Assembly: GCA_032622095.1 (NCBI GenBank)
Contig: CP136066.1
Coordinates: 168,156,664-168,220,663, forward strand
DNA from: Siphonodentalium dalli
Taxonomy: Eukaryota > Mollusca > Scaphopoda > Gadilida > Siphonodentaliidae
Direction of reading: 5' to 3'
Length of the DNA: 64,000 nucleotides
Part shown: one piece after another, positions 1 to 12,244 of the stretch
Numbering within the stretch: position 1 is the first letter of the stretch
Layout of the letters: every line of letters begins with the position of its first letter
Notes under the pieces: generated by a model
The model's input: the letters and a program-made list of their open reading frames with translations, nothing else
What the model was told of the DNA's origin: nothing
Databases searched by the model: none
Position numbers and translations under genes: made by a program

Positions 1-215
1 AAACTGCTAAGGAATGAAAATATTAAAAAAGAGAGTTTCAAACTCAATTCTAGCAGTGATATGCTGCTAAACTGCTATGGAATGAAAATATTAAAAAATG
101 GAGTCTCAAACTGAATTCTAGCGGTGCTATGCTGCTAAACTGCTAAGGAATGAAAATATAAAAAAATGGAGTCTCAAACGGAATTCTACCGGTGCTATGC
201 TGCTAAACTGCTAAC
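1..215 (-). repeat. 68-bp satellite, truncated array (reverse orientation)
   Basis: About three copies of a ~68-bp unit that begins AAACTGCTAAGGAATGAAAA and includes a TCTAGC(A/G)GTG(A/C)TATGCTGCT segment. The array is cut by the window start. It is the reverse complement of the array at 14191-15245, so the same satellite bounds the intervening 14 kb in opposite orientations. Confidence 0.9.
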
Positions 216-1270
216 CAATGGCGATAGGTCTCTCTAGCCAGTTACATTAGACACAATAGTTGGTCATGGTGGTTGTTCAGTTTATCTAGGCAGTAATCTC
301 GATGCATATAGCTACCAATAACGGCTAGTCTATAAACAGCTATTGATAATAGTCACTATTGCCAATCAGGGTGGTATGTCTATATTGCCAGTTACATTAG
401 TCACTGTAGCTAGTCGTGATGGCTATTTAGTACATGTGGGCAGCAATATTGATAAAAGTAAATATAAGTGTATAATATTCTACACAGTAAGCTAGTAAAT
501 GTAGTCACTATAGCTAACCTGGGTGGTAAGTCTATCTAGCTAGTTAATCAGTCACTATAGCTAGCCATTGTGGTTAATCAGTACATGCGGGCAGTAGTAT
601 TGATCAACATATCTAGCTATAGCGGATAATCTTTCCAGAAAGCTAGTAAGTGTAGTCAGCTAACCTCGGTGTCAAGTCTATCTAGACAGTTAATTATTCA
701 TATAAACAGTCATTGTGTATGCATATAGCTAGTCATGGTGGTTATTAAGTATATATGGGCAGTTATATAGATCAAAGTAGCCAGATAGGAAGATAGTCTA
801 TACCACAAGCTAGTAATAGTAGTCACTGCAGCTAGCCAGGGTGGTAAGTCTATCTAGTCAGTTACTGTAGTCATAATGGCTAATCATGGTGGTTGTGCAG
901 TTTAAATAGGCAGTAATAATAATCAATATAGCTAGCACTGGCGGAATGTCTATATATCCGGCTAATAATAATAGTCACTATAGCTCACCAGGGCGGTAAG
1001 TCTATTTAGTGAGCTACATTGGTTACTATATTTAGTCATTGTGGTAATTCAGTACATATGGACAGTAATATCGATCAAAGTAGCTAGCTATGGTGGATAA
1101 TCTGTACAGAAAAGCTGGTAAGTGTAGACATCATAGCTAACCATGGTGGTAAGTCTATCTAGCCAGTTCCATTAGTCACTATAGCTGGTCATGATGGTCA
1201 CACAGTTTATACGGGCAGTAGTATTTATCAATGTAGCTAACTATATCTATCAAGCCAGCATGTAATACTA
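216..1270. repeat. ~155-bp degenerate tandem repeat
   Basis: About seven diverged units carry recurring phrases such as AGTCACTATAGCTA, GGTGGTAAGTCTATCTAG and GGCAGTAATATTGATCAA. The GGTAAGTCT phrase recurs at roughly 523, 671, 842, 990 and 1147, a spacing of about 150-170 bp. No counterpart was seen on the right side of the 15-kb satellite region. No coding signal. Confidence 0.8.
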
Positions 1271-2338
1271 GTCACAACAAATAATTCATATCATATGTCC
1301 AGAATCCAAAGATTTGGGCACCTACCCATCGTCTATGATGGGCCATTAAAATTGTGAACCCCAAATTGAACCCGTGCAGTTTAAACATGTCAGCTATAAA
1401 TGAGTCATGTACAGATGCAGGACGGTCCATGTATGTTCCAACGTCCTTATTATATGCCAGAATCCAAAGATATAGGCACATCAATACACATTTTCTGTGA
1501 TGGGCCCTTAAATGTTTGAACCCCAAACTTATGTACTAGTATGTGCAGTGATAACCTATGTCAACTATATATGAGTCACGTACAGATGCAGGAGGGTCCA
1601 GATATGTCCCAACATCCATATTATATTCCCAGAATTCAAATAGGTACCTACCCATTTTCTATGATGGGCCCTTAAAATGGTGAACCCCAAATTGGAGCCT
1701 GTGTAGTCTAAACCTAAGTCAACTATATCGGAGTCCTGTACAGTGCAGGAGATTCCAGATATGTCCTAACACCTACAATATATTCCCAGAATCCAAAGAT
1801 TTAGGCACCTGCCCATTTCTATGAAAGGGCCCTTGAAATGGCGAACCCCAAATTTGAGCCCATGCAGTTTAAACCTAATTCAACTACATGTATATGTGAG
1901 TCATGTACAGATACAGGACGGTCCACATTTGTCCCAACATCCATATTATATGCCAGAACCAAAGTATAGGCACATACACAATTTCTGTTTGAACCCCAAA
2001 ATGAAGTTCGTGCAGTGAAAACCTAAGTCAACTATATATCAGTCATGTACAGCTGCAGGACGGTCTATATATGCCAAACATCCATATTATATGCCAGAAT
2101 CCCAAGATATAGGCACATACACATTTTCAGTGATGGGCCCTTAAATGTTTGAACCCCGATATGGAGCCCGTGCAGTGAAAACGTAAGTCAACTATATCAG
2201 TGTCATGCACAGATGCAGAAGGTTCAGATATGTCCCAACATCCATATTATATTCACAGAATCCCAAGATTTAGCCACCTACTCATTTTCTATGATGGGCC
2301 CCTAAAATGGTGAACATCAAATTTGAGTCTCTGCAGTG
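1271..2338 (-). repeat. ~161-bp satellite array, reverse orientation
   Basis: About 6.5 units with the phrases ATGATGGGCCCTTAAAATGG and GAACCCCAAATTTGAGCC, spaced about 160 bp. These are reverse complements of the units at 5431-6209 and 12690-14010. Short open frames here (for example near 1272-1526 and 1821-2018) are satellite by-products. The array ends exactly at a TIR element at 2339. Confidence 0.88.
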
Positions 2339-3211
2339 TAGGGGAAACTGGGGTGGAGTGGGACAGTGGGTACTGTGGGCAGTGGAGATAACTCCATACC
2401 ATCGATGAGTTGCCTATTCTGTATGGATTCATTTGATGCTCATAAGATGTCCCCAGAACATATGACATGAATCAAACGTGTAGCAAGCATATTATATTTT
2501 TTATGTGATTTTTATGGAATCTGAGCAATATGTTTCCGAACACAACATTTTGAAATTTTTCATATGAGAGATATTTTCTTACCGACTCTGAGCTCTGAAA
2601 CAACTGTGTGTGGGCTTCAAATTGTTTATCTGTTTCAATACCTTAGCATAGGCGTGTTGCTAAAATATTGACTCAACTGATACATGACTATGTCGGGTTA
2701 GAGTGGGACATGTGGCTCGGTGTACATTGGGACTGTTAGTTACAGTAATATAGAGTTGAGCAGATCTTTGGAAAATACCATTCCTGGTTGCTTTTATCTT
2801 CTACATGTAGACCCCAAGCAGAACTTTTTTCAATTAGTTTGTCAGATTAGAATTGGGCCCTGTGGATTGAAACTGTGTCCCACTCCTCCCCGATTGAGTG
2901 GAAGTATCAATAAAGCCTTGTGTTTCAACTATATGAATGCGTGTTACCACAGAACGAATTTCCCTCTTTGAATGAATAACTATTTCAGTTGTTGTTAAAG
3001 GGTATGTTATGGAATTCCAATGGGTGACCCACTGTACCCCCTGACCCGGGAAAGTGTGAGACATTTGGGTACCTTGTTTAAGTTGCCAGCATGGGAAATA
3101 TATCAAGATGGCAATGATGTATAAATAGTACAAAAAGCAACAGTCATGTAGCACAAATTGAGTAATGAGCATTCAAAGAAAAAATGTCCCACTCCACCCC
3201 AGTTCCCACTA
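2339..3211. mobile_element. 873-bp non-autonomous TIR element (hAT-like ends)
   Basis: The ends form 27-bp inverted repeats starting TAGGGGAAACTGGGG on the left and TAGTGGGAACTGGGG when the right end is reverse-complemented, 25 of 27 identical. Internal copies of the AGTGGGACA phrase occur near 2703 and 2880. No transposase is visible. TAGGG-type ends resemble hAT elements, but no clean 8-bp target duplication is seen. The 161-bp satellite is reversed on the left flank and forward on the right flank, so the element sits on an inversion junction. Confidence 0.72.
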
Positions 3212-3367
3212 CACAGGGTTCACCATTTTAAGGGTCAATCATAGAAAAGGGGTATGTGTTTAAACATTTAGATTCTGGGATATATTGTGGATAATGGGAC
3301 ATATCTGGACCCTCCTGAATCCGGACTTGACTCAGGTATAGCTGACATAGGTTTTCACTGCACTGGC
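3212..3367 (+). repeat. 161-bp satellite, about one monomer, forward orientation
   Basis: Contains TTCACCATTTTAAGGGTCAA, a TATTGTGGATAATGGGACATATCTGG-like segment and a final TTTTCACTGCACTGGC. It joins the satellite that resumes at 5439 once the element at 3368-5430 is removed. Confidence 0.75.
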
Positions 3368-4369
3368 AGGGGTTGGGGTCGGAAAAAAAATTCAGGCACG
3401 TATGGCATTTTTTCCCTTTCGATCATTTTTTGTACCCACCCACCCCCACCGCCAAATTTTTTTCCGTTTTCGACAGTTTTTTCCGACCATTTTTGGACAC
3501 CCACCCCCCTTAAAACACTAAAACAGTAATAAAGATGCGAAAACCGGCGGAAACAGTTGTTAATAACTTTCAAGTGAATTTAGGCCCATACTACTATGTG
3601 AGCTTCCTATGTTTTGAGAAAACACAAGCATGACTATTTTCGTTTTCTGAATGGATGTCAGAACACATCTATGGCGCTAGTAACATTTTGATATTCTACC
3701 TGATTCGACCAGTGATTCGACTGCTATCTCCCAACATTTAAAGAAATGGAATTATGCAATGCTGCCATATCAGAATATATAGTCCGATTTGAGATACAAC
3801 TATGATTAAAAGACATTTTTGACAGCTGATCAGTCACGTAGCTCACTTCTTCATTTAAAAGCAATAAGAAGCAACATTTATTTCTTACTTTTGTAAATAT
3901 GTGTCCAAATGTGTCAAGTTGACAAATCGAACGCACACTTAGTGTGCATTATGTATGGTTAAAGTCGGTTTTGTTGATTTGATCAATTGTTAAGTTGAGG
4001 AACAAGGTTACAGCAGTCTATAGATGAGAATGTTTTGGTATTTACTTTTTTGTTTTATGTTTTTAGTTGTATAAGTCTGTAACATTCAGTCTTAGCTCAA
4101 TATTATCATGTGCCAACTTTATGTGATGAGAATTCCACTTCTATTTTTACATTGTTATGACAAAGGTTGTTTTACTGACAAGCCGTCCAGATTTGTTTTT
4201 CATTTGTTTTATTTGCACATTTAATTGTGTATAGATCAATGTCTAGATTGTGATAAAACAAGCCATAGATTCACATGAAATAATGTCGCCATTAATACTT
4301 CTTTTGAATTATGAACAGTTATATAGGCAGAATGACTATAGTGAAGTTTTATTGGTATAGCAATGTAAA

Positions 4370-4508
4370 AATAGGCACATAACAATTTTCTATGATGGGC
4401 CCTTAAAATGGTGAACCCCAAATTTGAGCCCGTGCAGGTGTAACCTAAGAAACCTATTCTCCCGATATTCAAATTAGATGCCATAACCCCAAATTTGAGC
4501 CAGTGCTT
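4370..4508 (-). repeat. captured satellite segment inverted relative to 5431-5570
   Basis: This segment is almost the exact reverse complement of the first ~140 bases after the element (5431-5570). It includes a variant unique to those two places, containing CTAATTTGAATATCGGGAG in the right copy. A second captured unit at about 4607-4690 matches 5672-5745 in direct orientation. The element therefore carries copies of its own flank. Confidence 0.75.
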
Positions 4509-4833
4509 AAAAATAAAACTTTAAAATAAAAAAGTAAACACTGTGATAACAGGACATAGAGTATTTGGCATCACTATTAGCCCAGATCTATATGATCTAT
4601 ATATTTTTGTTTTCACTGCACAAGCTCAACTTTGGGATTCACAATTTTAAGGGTCCATCATAAAAGATTGTTATGTGACTATATCGGTATAATCTATTCT
4701 GGAAGTTTTACATGGCTTATTGTTATGTTTTATCAAACGAAGATATATAGTCTAATAGTGATGCCAAATACTCTATGTCCTGTTATCACAGTGTTTACTT
4801 TTTTATTTTAAAGTTTTATTTTTAATCAGCCCA
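4504..4833. repeat. large hairpin with ~78-bp arms
   Basis: Bases 4504-4581 are nearly the exact reverse complement of 4753-4833. Both arms contain the phrase for a run of AAAATAAAAAAGTAAACACT followed by GTGATAACAGGACATAGAG. The loop is about 170 bp and contains the forward satellite copy. It lies inside the 3368-5430 element. Confidence 0.85.
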
Positions 4834-5430
4834 GCTGAGCCCAGTTGCTGTTTCATAGTTTTATTGTGATGAGCATTCCTCTTATTTTTCTTTTATACCT
4901 TTATGCTAAATGTTATTTGTGTTTGTTTTATATGCAGATTATTCTAAAACAAGATAATTTTGTTATGATAATGGTTGTTGTTTATATGACAATTCCCTTA
5001 GTGCTGTTCAGTGTATAAGATATAACTTATCAGCTGCACCCTCCTGTAATACAAAACTGAATAAGTCTACAGTCAGTATATTTTATTACAAGTGTGTATA
5101 TTTGATTAGCTCGGTTTAACATCAAAAGGCAGACTTTGCTTTTTAAAAATCGCTCATGCAGGATCACGTTCGAATTTCCCATGGACTAACACCCATTTAT
5201 AAAAAATACAACTGGACAACTGTCTGCAGTTAGTTTACCAGTTAGAGTTACATTATTTCTCTCATTCAAAGTGGTTTTGAAGCCCAACTCATTGCCAAAA
5301 CACTAAAATAACAAGCAGGAAATTTTGTTTTTTGCGGACAAAATTGCTTGTTGGTGGTTTTGACCACCCACCCACAATTTACCACCCACCTCGACATACG
5401 TGCCGGAATTTTTATTTTTCACCCCCCCCC

Positions 5431-6209
5431 GCACTGGCTCAAATTTGGGGTTCTGGCATCTAATTTGAATATCGGGAGAATAGTTTACTTAGGTTACACC
5501 TGCACGGGCTCAAATTTGGGGTTCACCATTTTAAGGGCCCATCATAGAAAATTGTTATGTGCCTATATCTTTGGATTCTGGCATATAATATGAATATTGG
5601 GTCACATCTGGACCATCCTGCATCTGGATATGACTCGGGTATAGTTGACATAGATTTGTCATAGGTTTTCACTGCACAAGCTCAACTTTGGGATTCACAA
5701 TTTTAAGGGTCCATCATAAAAGATTGGTATGTGACTATATCGTTGGATTCTGGCATATAATATGGATATGGGGACATATCTGGATCATCCTGCATCTGGA
5801 CATGACTCAGGTATAGTTTACTTCGGTTTAAACGGCTCAAATTTGGGGTTTACCATTTTAAGGGCCCATTATAGAAAATTCTAATGGCCTATATCTTTGG
5901 ATTATGCAATAAAATATGGATATTGGGACATATCTGGACCGTCCTGCATCTGGACATGACTCGGGTATAGTTGACATAGGTTTTCGCTGCACGGGCTCAA
6001 ATTTGGGGTTCACCATTTTAAGGGCCCATCATAAAAAATGGATATTTGCCTATATCTTAGATTCTGGCATGCAATATGGATATTGGGACATATCGGGACC
6101 CTCCTGTATCTGGACATGAATCAGGAAAAGCTGACATATGTTTTTACTGCATGGGCTCAAATTTGGGGTTCACCATTTTAAGGGCTATCATAAAAAAAAT
6201 GTTATGATT
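5431..6209 (+). repeat. 161-bp satellite array, forward orientation (left part)
   Basis: About five units with GGGCTCAAATTTGGGGTTCA, CCATTTTAAGGGCCCATCAT and ATATTGGGACATATCTGGAC, spaced ~160 bp. The array is interrupted at 6210 by a hAT-like insertion and resumes in the same orientation at 12690. Confidence 0.9.
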
Positions 6210-6689
6210 TAGGGACCTGCGAATATTCGAGATTCGATGTCGATATCGGCCACCCGATTCGAGATCGACACCGAATCGGTCTGCTGATTCGGATATGTTC
6301 GAATCGGTGTTACTTTGGTGTAGTCTCGTTTTTTTGCGTCTAGATAACATATGCAAATGATATGAACTCACAAAAATTGAAGCACAAGGTTGCCAAGTTA
6401 GCCAACATAGGTAATTTTGAATGTATGTCATTCAGAATAAACGTGCATGTTGGTGTTTGATCTATTGTGGTGTGAACAGTTTATCAGATAACTATAACTA
6501 CCATTGGTATCGGACTACAATAATTATATAGCTGTAATTGTCCGAGAGCCTGCTGGGTTCTATTTGCACAATTGCGTACGAAAGATTTGATGCCCCAGAT
6601 TTGTTCCACCCCAAGAACGTTTGAAGAAATCCGATTTCTTAAGTTCCGCATTCCTGGCGTTTTGGGGCCGGAGACCCCACAAAAACTCA

Positions 6690-7300
6690 AAAAATGACTA
6701 TTTGCACTTTTGAGTACAAAGCTGATTTGTTATATTATTAGTACTCCAGCAATCACTGACCAATAATACACAATTTCTGGAACGAAATTTCCTGGCGTTT
6801 TCATTTCAGAAGGGGGTTTCTGATCGTACCCATAAAACCCCAAAAATCACTTCTATTTGCATTTTTGAGTACAAAGCTGATTTTTATATTAATAGTGCTC
6901 CAGCAATCACTGATCAATAATACACAATTTCTGAAACAATATTTCCTGGCGTTTTCATTTCAGAAGGGGGTTTCTGATAGTACCCCCAAAACCACAAAAC
7001 ATTACTTCTATTTGCACTTTCGAGTACAAAGCTGATTTTTGTATTAATAGTGCCATAATCATCACTAATCGATGATACACAATTTCTGAAATGAAATTTC
7101 CTGGCGTTTTCATTTCAGAAGGGGGTTTCTGATAGTATCCCCAAAACCACAAAACATTACTTCTATTTGCACTTTCGAGTACAAAGCTGATTTTTGTATT
7201 AATAGTGCCATAATCATCACTGATCGATGATACACAATTTCTGAAATGAAATTTCCTGGCGTTTTCAGAAGGGGTTTCTGAATGTACCCAAAAAAAAAAA
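6690..7300 (-). repeat. FB1 left-arm ~157-bp tandem repeats
   Basis: Units share ACACAATTTCTGAAA and TTTCCTGGCGTTTTCATTTC followed by AGAAGGGGGTTTCTGA, at about 6750, 6907, 7057 and 7215. The reverse-complement units make up the right arm (about 11780-12110). A poly-A run of 18 follows at about 7291. Open frames on the minus strand (for example 6955-7392) only reflect the repeat. Confidence 0.85.
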
Positions 7301-7969
7301 AAAAAAATTATTTTAACATACTGTCGAATACAAAGCACAATTTTAAGGTGAACCGGGAAAAATTTATATAAATATACAAATCTACTGACCACAAACGTTC
7401 CGCGCGTTTCAGGGAGGAAAATTCGTTATTTTTTATTATAAAAAAATGTAGTAAAACATGAAAGAAAACGAAAATTGAAATTTTAGTCCGGGAACCAGAT
7501 CGATCAAACGTGCACACCCCCAGGATTAAACTTCATTCATTTTTCGTAAGGATGTCTACTCAAACTATTTAGACGTTAAAATGTGACAGTGTATGTTCCG
7601 CACAATATGGCGGCGATTTCCGGGAGTATACCCCACTCACTACATACATGTTCAGCAAAAACCTATTGTTCTTGATTCCATGCCATATGCCTGTCATTTT
7701 CCTGCATAATTTGACTGAAAAAAAGAGTCCAAAATGGAGGACAAAATGGCAACCGAAAGTAACAAAAAGAGCATTTTACAGTAACTTTCACCGTAGGTGC
7801 CAGTTGCGTCACCATACATGATGTCCAATCCTAATACGATAACAGTAAGTCAAAACCCGAGTTTTCAAAAATGATGACGAAAATAGCAATCGGAAGTCAA
7901 CAGTTGAAGTGCTTTACACAATGAGTATCACGTGCCATCTAAATTACCACGAGTATTGTCGTAGCCCTG
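7301..7969. other. FB1 inner spacer, left
   Basis: No gene or tandem repeat is seen. Two phrases, ATGGCGGCGATTTCCGGGAG near 7608 and CCAGTTGCGTCACCATACAT near 7799, recur in diverged form at 45768-46125. That suggests a third, decayed relative of this element family. Confidence 0.5.
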
Positions 7970-8900
7970 CAACGATTGTTCCAAACCACAGCGCATGGTA
8001 GTGCCCCAAACAATTCAACGAACGTTCCAAACTACACAGGTTTTGTCCCAAACTACCAAAAATGAGTGTCCCTAACCATCCAACGCGTGATCCAAATCAT
8101 ACAATGAGCGGGCCAATCCAACCAATGAATGCCCCAAACCACCAAATGAGTGTCCCAAACAATCCAGCGAATGTTCGAAAGGAAAAGAGTGTCCCATATG
8201 CTCCAAATTTTTTGTCCCGGGCCATCCGAAGAGAGTTCTATGTCATACAACGGGTGTCCCTAACCACCAACTGTCGTCTCAATCCATTCCAGGGCCCAAT
8301 CAGTGAACCAGTCGACAAATGAGTGTCTCATTCCAGCATTCGTGTGTCCCATATGCACATCTAGTGTCAAAAACCACCCAATTGGCCTCAAACTATCCAA
8401 CGGGTGGCACAAACAATTAAGTAGTGCCCTGTACGATATGCACCTGATTCCCGACCAGCACAGATAGTCCCCCAAACCATGCATCTGGTACCCTAACCCA
8501 CACAATGGGTATCACAGGCCATCCAAGGAGTGTCTCATTCACCCGATCAGTGTCGCAACCCTGCAACTGTTGTTCCAAATCACAGTGCATGGTACTAGTA
8601 GTGCCCCAAACAATGCAACTGGTGTTCCTAACCAAATAGGTTCAAACCACCAAAAGTCGTCTCAATTTATAAAATGGCCCAATCATTGAATAAATCGACA
8701 AATTTATATGACATTCAACCACACGTGTGTCCCATATCCAAGTCGAGTGTCCAAACCAATTCAACTGTTGTCTCAAACCATGCACCGAGTGACCCAAACC
8801 ATACAACTAGTATAACAAACCAGCCATTGAGTTCCCAATCCATCCAAATGGTGTCATAAACCATCTACTAACTTGCATCTCAATACATTTAAACAAGTGT
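7970..8900 (+). repeat. FB1 core minisatellite, first orientation (~22 bp unit)
   Basis: Degenerate repeats of a unit close to CCAAACCATCCAACGAGTGT followed by CC. The C-rich strand is the plus strand here. From about 9160 the same unit continues as its reverse complement. Open frames in both directions (8062-8322, 8260-8505 and others) are by-products of the repeat. Confidence 0.85.
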
Positions 8901-9159
8901 ACAAAACCCTCCTCCGAGTATTCAACCCTTTCATGTCGGGTGATGTGCTGATACAGCATTAATGATCCTGTGCCATGCATTCTCCCATATACATGTATGC
9001 GGGTGTCCCATAGGGAGTCCTGCATATGTTATGAGAATTCTGTGACTCACATGGCCAAGGTAAGTAATGTTAGGCCAATGCATTTCCTTATATATGCGAT
9101 GCACCCTATGGCACAGGATTTTCGCAAAATGTCAAGAAGCTACGGTCAAGGATTAAGAC

Positions 9160-9840
9160 CATCAAATGAGTGTTCCAAACCACCCAATGGGTTTAAAATC
9201 CAAACCAAGAGACACTCGCTGGGTTGTTCGAGATATCCGATGGATGATTTTGTATAATAGTTGTGACAATCATTCGATGGTGTGGGACATTCTGCATGGG
9301 GTGGTTTTAGACACCAGGCGGATTGTTTTTAGACATTCTTTGTCCGGGTGGTTTGAGGCAATCGTCATGTTGCATGGGACGGCCATTGGATGGGTATGAA
9401 CACTCATTGATTGGTTTTATTGGACACACATGGGATGGTGTGGGGTTCTCAATTGATGATTTGAGATGCTCGTTGTGAGGTTTGGAACACCGCGTGCATG
9501 ATTTGGGACATTCTCTGGATGATATATGGTGTCAATCGTTGGATGGTTTGGATTACTCATCACGGCGTGTTTGGGAACCATTTGATGGTTTGCGACACTA
9601 GTTGGGTCGATTGGGATGCGTATTGGGTGGTTCGGGACACTGGTTGGCAATTGGCAGTGCCCGTTCTATGGACTGTGTTGGTTTGGTATACTATATTAAT
9701 TAAGATGGTGGTTTGAGACCCCAGATGCGTGGACTTAAGCTCCTTAGATGACACTCGTTAAGTGGTTTTGGAAACTCATTGGATATGTTTGGATACAAGT
9801 TTGGTGGCTTTTGACACTCATTTCATGGCATATAGCACTG
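9160..9840 (-). repeat. FB1 core minisatellite, opposite orientation
   Basis: Units read GGGACACTCATTGGATGGTT and similar on the plus strand, the reverse complement of 7970-8900. The switch falls between about 8900 and 9160, so the core can fold back on itself over roughly 1.9 kb. Confidence 0.85.
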
Positions 9841-10736
9841 TTGGCTATAAATTATACGAGAAGATTTAGTTACAATATAAATTAATGAAAATAATATATT
9901 TTTATTTTTGATGCCACGGAAACAGTCTGGTGACCTTTAGCCGAACTTGCCCAATTTTACTGCTGCCGGTTGCCATTTTGTCCCTATTTTCGATATTGAT
10001 GCCATCGTTTCTGCTAAAATGGGCGGTTCATGTCTGCCATCGTATTCTTATTCAGTATTCAGTACACGGGTGAGTTCAATTACCTTCTGGACATTACAAT
10101 AATAATTGATTTTTCTTCGAAATTGTATTTTAAATCTATTTTAATTTGATGGACACTGAAGGGCCAATCCTCGTGATATGGCTCATTACTATCAGATATC
10201 GATTTCGCATGGTACATTTTTTTTAAACAAAAATGGAAATTATCTTGTAAAATGTAGCGAAATTTGCACAATTTTACCACTTCCGGACACCATTTTGTCC
10301 GCTATTTTGTATTTTGTAATGACAACAATAATAATATATTAATAATTTCACAAGGAACGAAATAACAAACAATAAAGCTATGCACGTAAATAGGACTTTT
10401 TTCGAAAGAACTCCATAAAATTCCCCCAAAGCGGATTTTGAAAATGTTGTTCCCCCCGATTCTGCCCGAAAAAATGACAAAAATATTGCATATTATAGAT
10501 TTTCCATTGTTTTATCTGTTATATGAGAATATGAAATGCTAGATGTTACTTCACCATTGATTCTGACCAAGAATAATACAGATCTTGGCTAAAGGGCTTC
10601 TCCAGAAAGTAGTTCTCAGAAAGTATACGCGATGAAAGTTTTTCTGTAAAATCAATTAGAAAACGGGTCATGGAGAGTTGCTCGCCCACTTTTGAAAACA
10701 CCCATGACGTTGGATATCAACTCATGAATAACTCTG

Positions 10737-11184
10737 GAGTTGGCGCCGATAGTTGAATGACACTACTTCAATGCGAATGTTGTTCAGTCGGGTTCTGACA
10801 CCAGCAATCAATTCTGCCCGTGTTTATACTTGACATAAATCTGTCATCGTCCTCGCTTCAAATGTCTATATAGTTCTGCAGCTTTAGAAGAAATTCCCAA
10901 CGCGGTCATACTTGACATTGATTCGCGCGAACTTGTTTTTCCCCTTTATGCAGGATTGTTGAGTTGGCGCCGATAGTTGAATGACACTACTTCAATGCGA
11001 ATGTTGTTCAGCCGGGTTCTGACACCAGCAATCAATTCTGCCCGTGTTTATACTTGACATAAATCTGTCATCGTCCTTGCTTCAAATGTCTATATAGTTC
11101 TGCAGCTTTCGAAGAAATTCCCAATGCGGTCATACTTGACATTGATTCGCGCGAACTTGTTTTTCCCCATTGTGCAGGATTGTG
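10737..11184 (+). repeat. 224-bp tandem duplication
   Basis: Copies at 10737-10960 and 10961-11184 are near-identical, beginning GAGTTGGCGCCGATAGTTGA and ending in a TGCAGGATTGT segment. A further direct repeat with ATGAGAATATGAAATGCTAG brackets them at about 10524 and 11411, so the duplication sits within a longer direct-repeat pair. No coding signal. Confidence 0.9.
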
Positions 11185-11779
11185 CCCATGATAGGGACAC
11201 ATCATTTATCCTATGGGGTGAGTCCGGTGTTTAGGTATCCTGTTATATAGCAACAACATACTTTCAAATAAATCGAATCATAAATTGGAATGTCCCAGCT
11301 GAAAGTGTTCATATAATACAGGCTTCGCATAATACATGATTGTACAGCTTAATAAATACCTAACAAAGTCACGTTTAATTAAAAGGAATATTGCATTGTT
11401 TTATCGCTTATATGAGAATATGAAATGCTAGGTGTTACTACACCATTGACTCTGACCAAGTTTTTTTTTTACCATTTGGTCTGTTAACAATGATGATAGT
11501 GGAGATAGTATTAAGAAAAAATATTATCTGTGCGTACGGCAGTGCAAATAATTTTTGTTTTCGGGTTTTCGTTGGGACTTAACACGAACCCACCATCTCC
11601 TTAACACATATCCCCCAGCACAAAAATTACCCACCCCAATAATACTTACTCCTATATAAGTAAGTATTATTGGGGTAGGGTCAATTGTTTCACGTGGCAT
11701 GTGCTTCTTAAATGAAAACGCACGGAATTTCGTTTCTTAAACGAGGTTATTATGACTAGCGATAGCAGGATAACTATTG

Positions 11780-12244
11780 AGGAAATTAATTTTCTAGTTT
11801 TTTGGGGGCACTTTAAAAAAAACCATTCAGAAATGAAAACGCCAAGGAATTTTGTTTCAGAAATTGTGTATTATTAATCAGTGATGACTAGAGCACTATT
11901 AATATGAAAATCAACTTTGTACTCGAAAGTGCAAATAGAAGTAATTTTTGGGGTTTTGGGGGATACTTTCAAAACCCCCTTTCTGAAATGAAAACGCCAG
12001 GAAATTTATTTCAGAAATTGTGTATTGTTGATCAGTAATTGCTGGAGCATAATTAATACAAAAATCAGCGTTGTACTCAAAAGTGCAAACAGTCATTTTT
12101 TTGGTTTTGTGGGGTCTCCGGCCCCAAAACGCCAGGAATGCGGAACTTAAGAAATCCGATTTCTTTGAACGTTCCTGGGGTGTAACACATCTGGGGCATC
12201 AAACCTTTCGTATGCGATTGTGCAAATAGACCCATCAGGCTCCC
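11780..12244 (+). repeat. FB1 right arm
   Basis: Reverse complement of the left arm, with about three units containing GAAATGAAAACGCCAGGAAA and TTTCAGAAATTGTGTATT. It ends with CCCATCAGGCTCCC at 12231-12244. The arm is shorter than the left arm. Confidence 0.82.

Larger units (their letters stand above)
3368..5430. mobile_element. 2063-bp TIR element with 8-bp target duplication GCACTGGC
   Basis: It is flanked by GCACTGGC at 3360-3367 and 5431-5438. Its ends are imperfect inverted repeats, G-rich followed by a shared ATTC(A/C)GGCACGTATG at about 3390-3404 and, reversed, at about 5394-5408. An 8-bp duplication fits the hAT superfamily. No transposase is recognisable. It contains captured 161-bp satellite monomers in both orientations and a strong internal hairpin, annotated separately. 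Confidence 0.68.
6544..12244. mobile_element. FB1: giant foldback-type element, ~5.7 kb
   Basis: The termini are inverted: GAGAGCCTGCTGGG on the left and, reversed, GGGAGCCTGATGGG on the right. Both continue into CTATTTGCACAAT and the GTACGAAAG / ATACGAAAG region. The arms hold ~157-bp tandem units (left to about 7300, right from about 11780). The core holds a 22-bp minisatellite that changes orientation. The terminal ~40 bases resemble those of FB2 (48306-54349). No transposase is visible and the target duplication is unresolved. It resembles foldback transposons in architecture; superfamily unknown. Confidence 0.7.

Noticed and set aside
7970-9840. CRISPR-like array of short repeats
   Set aside because: Repeats are contiguous and degenerate with no unique spacers, the array flips orientation, and the DNA is eukaryotic.
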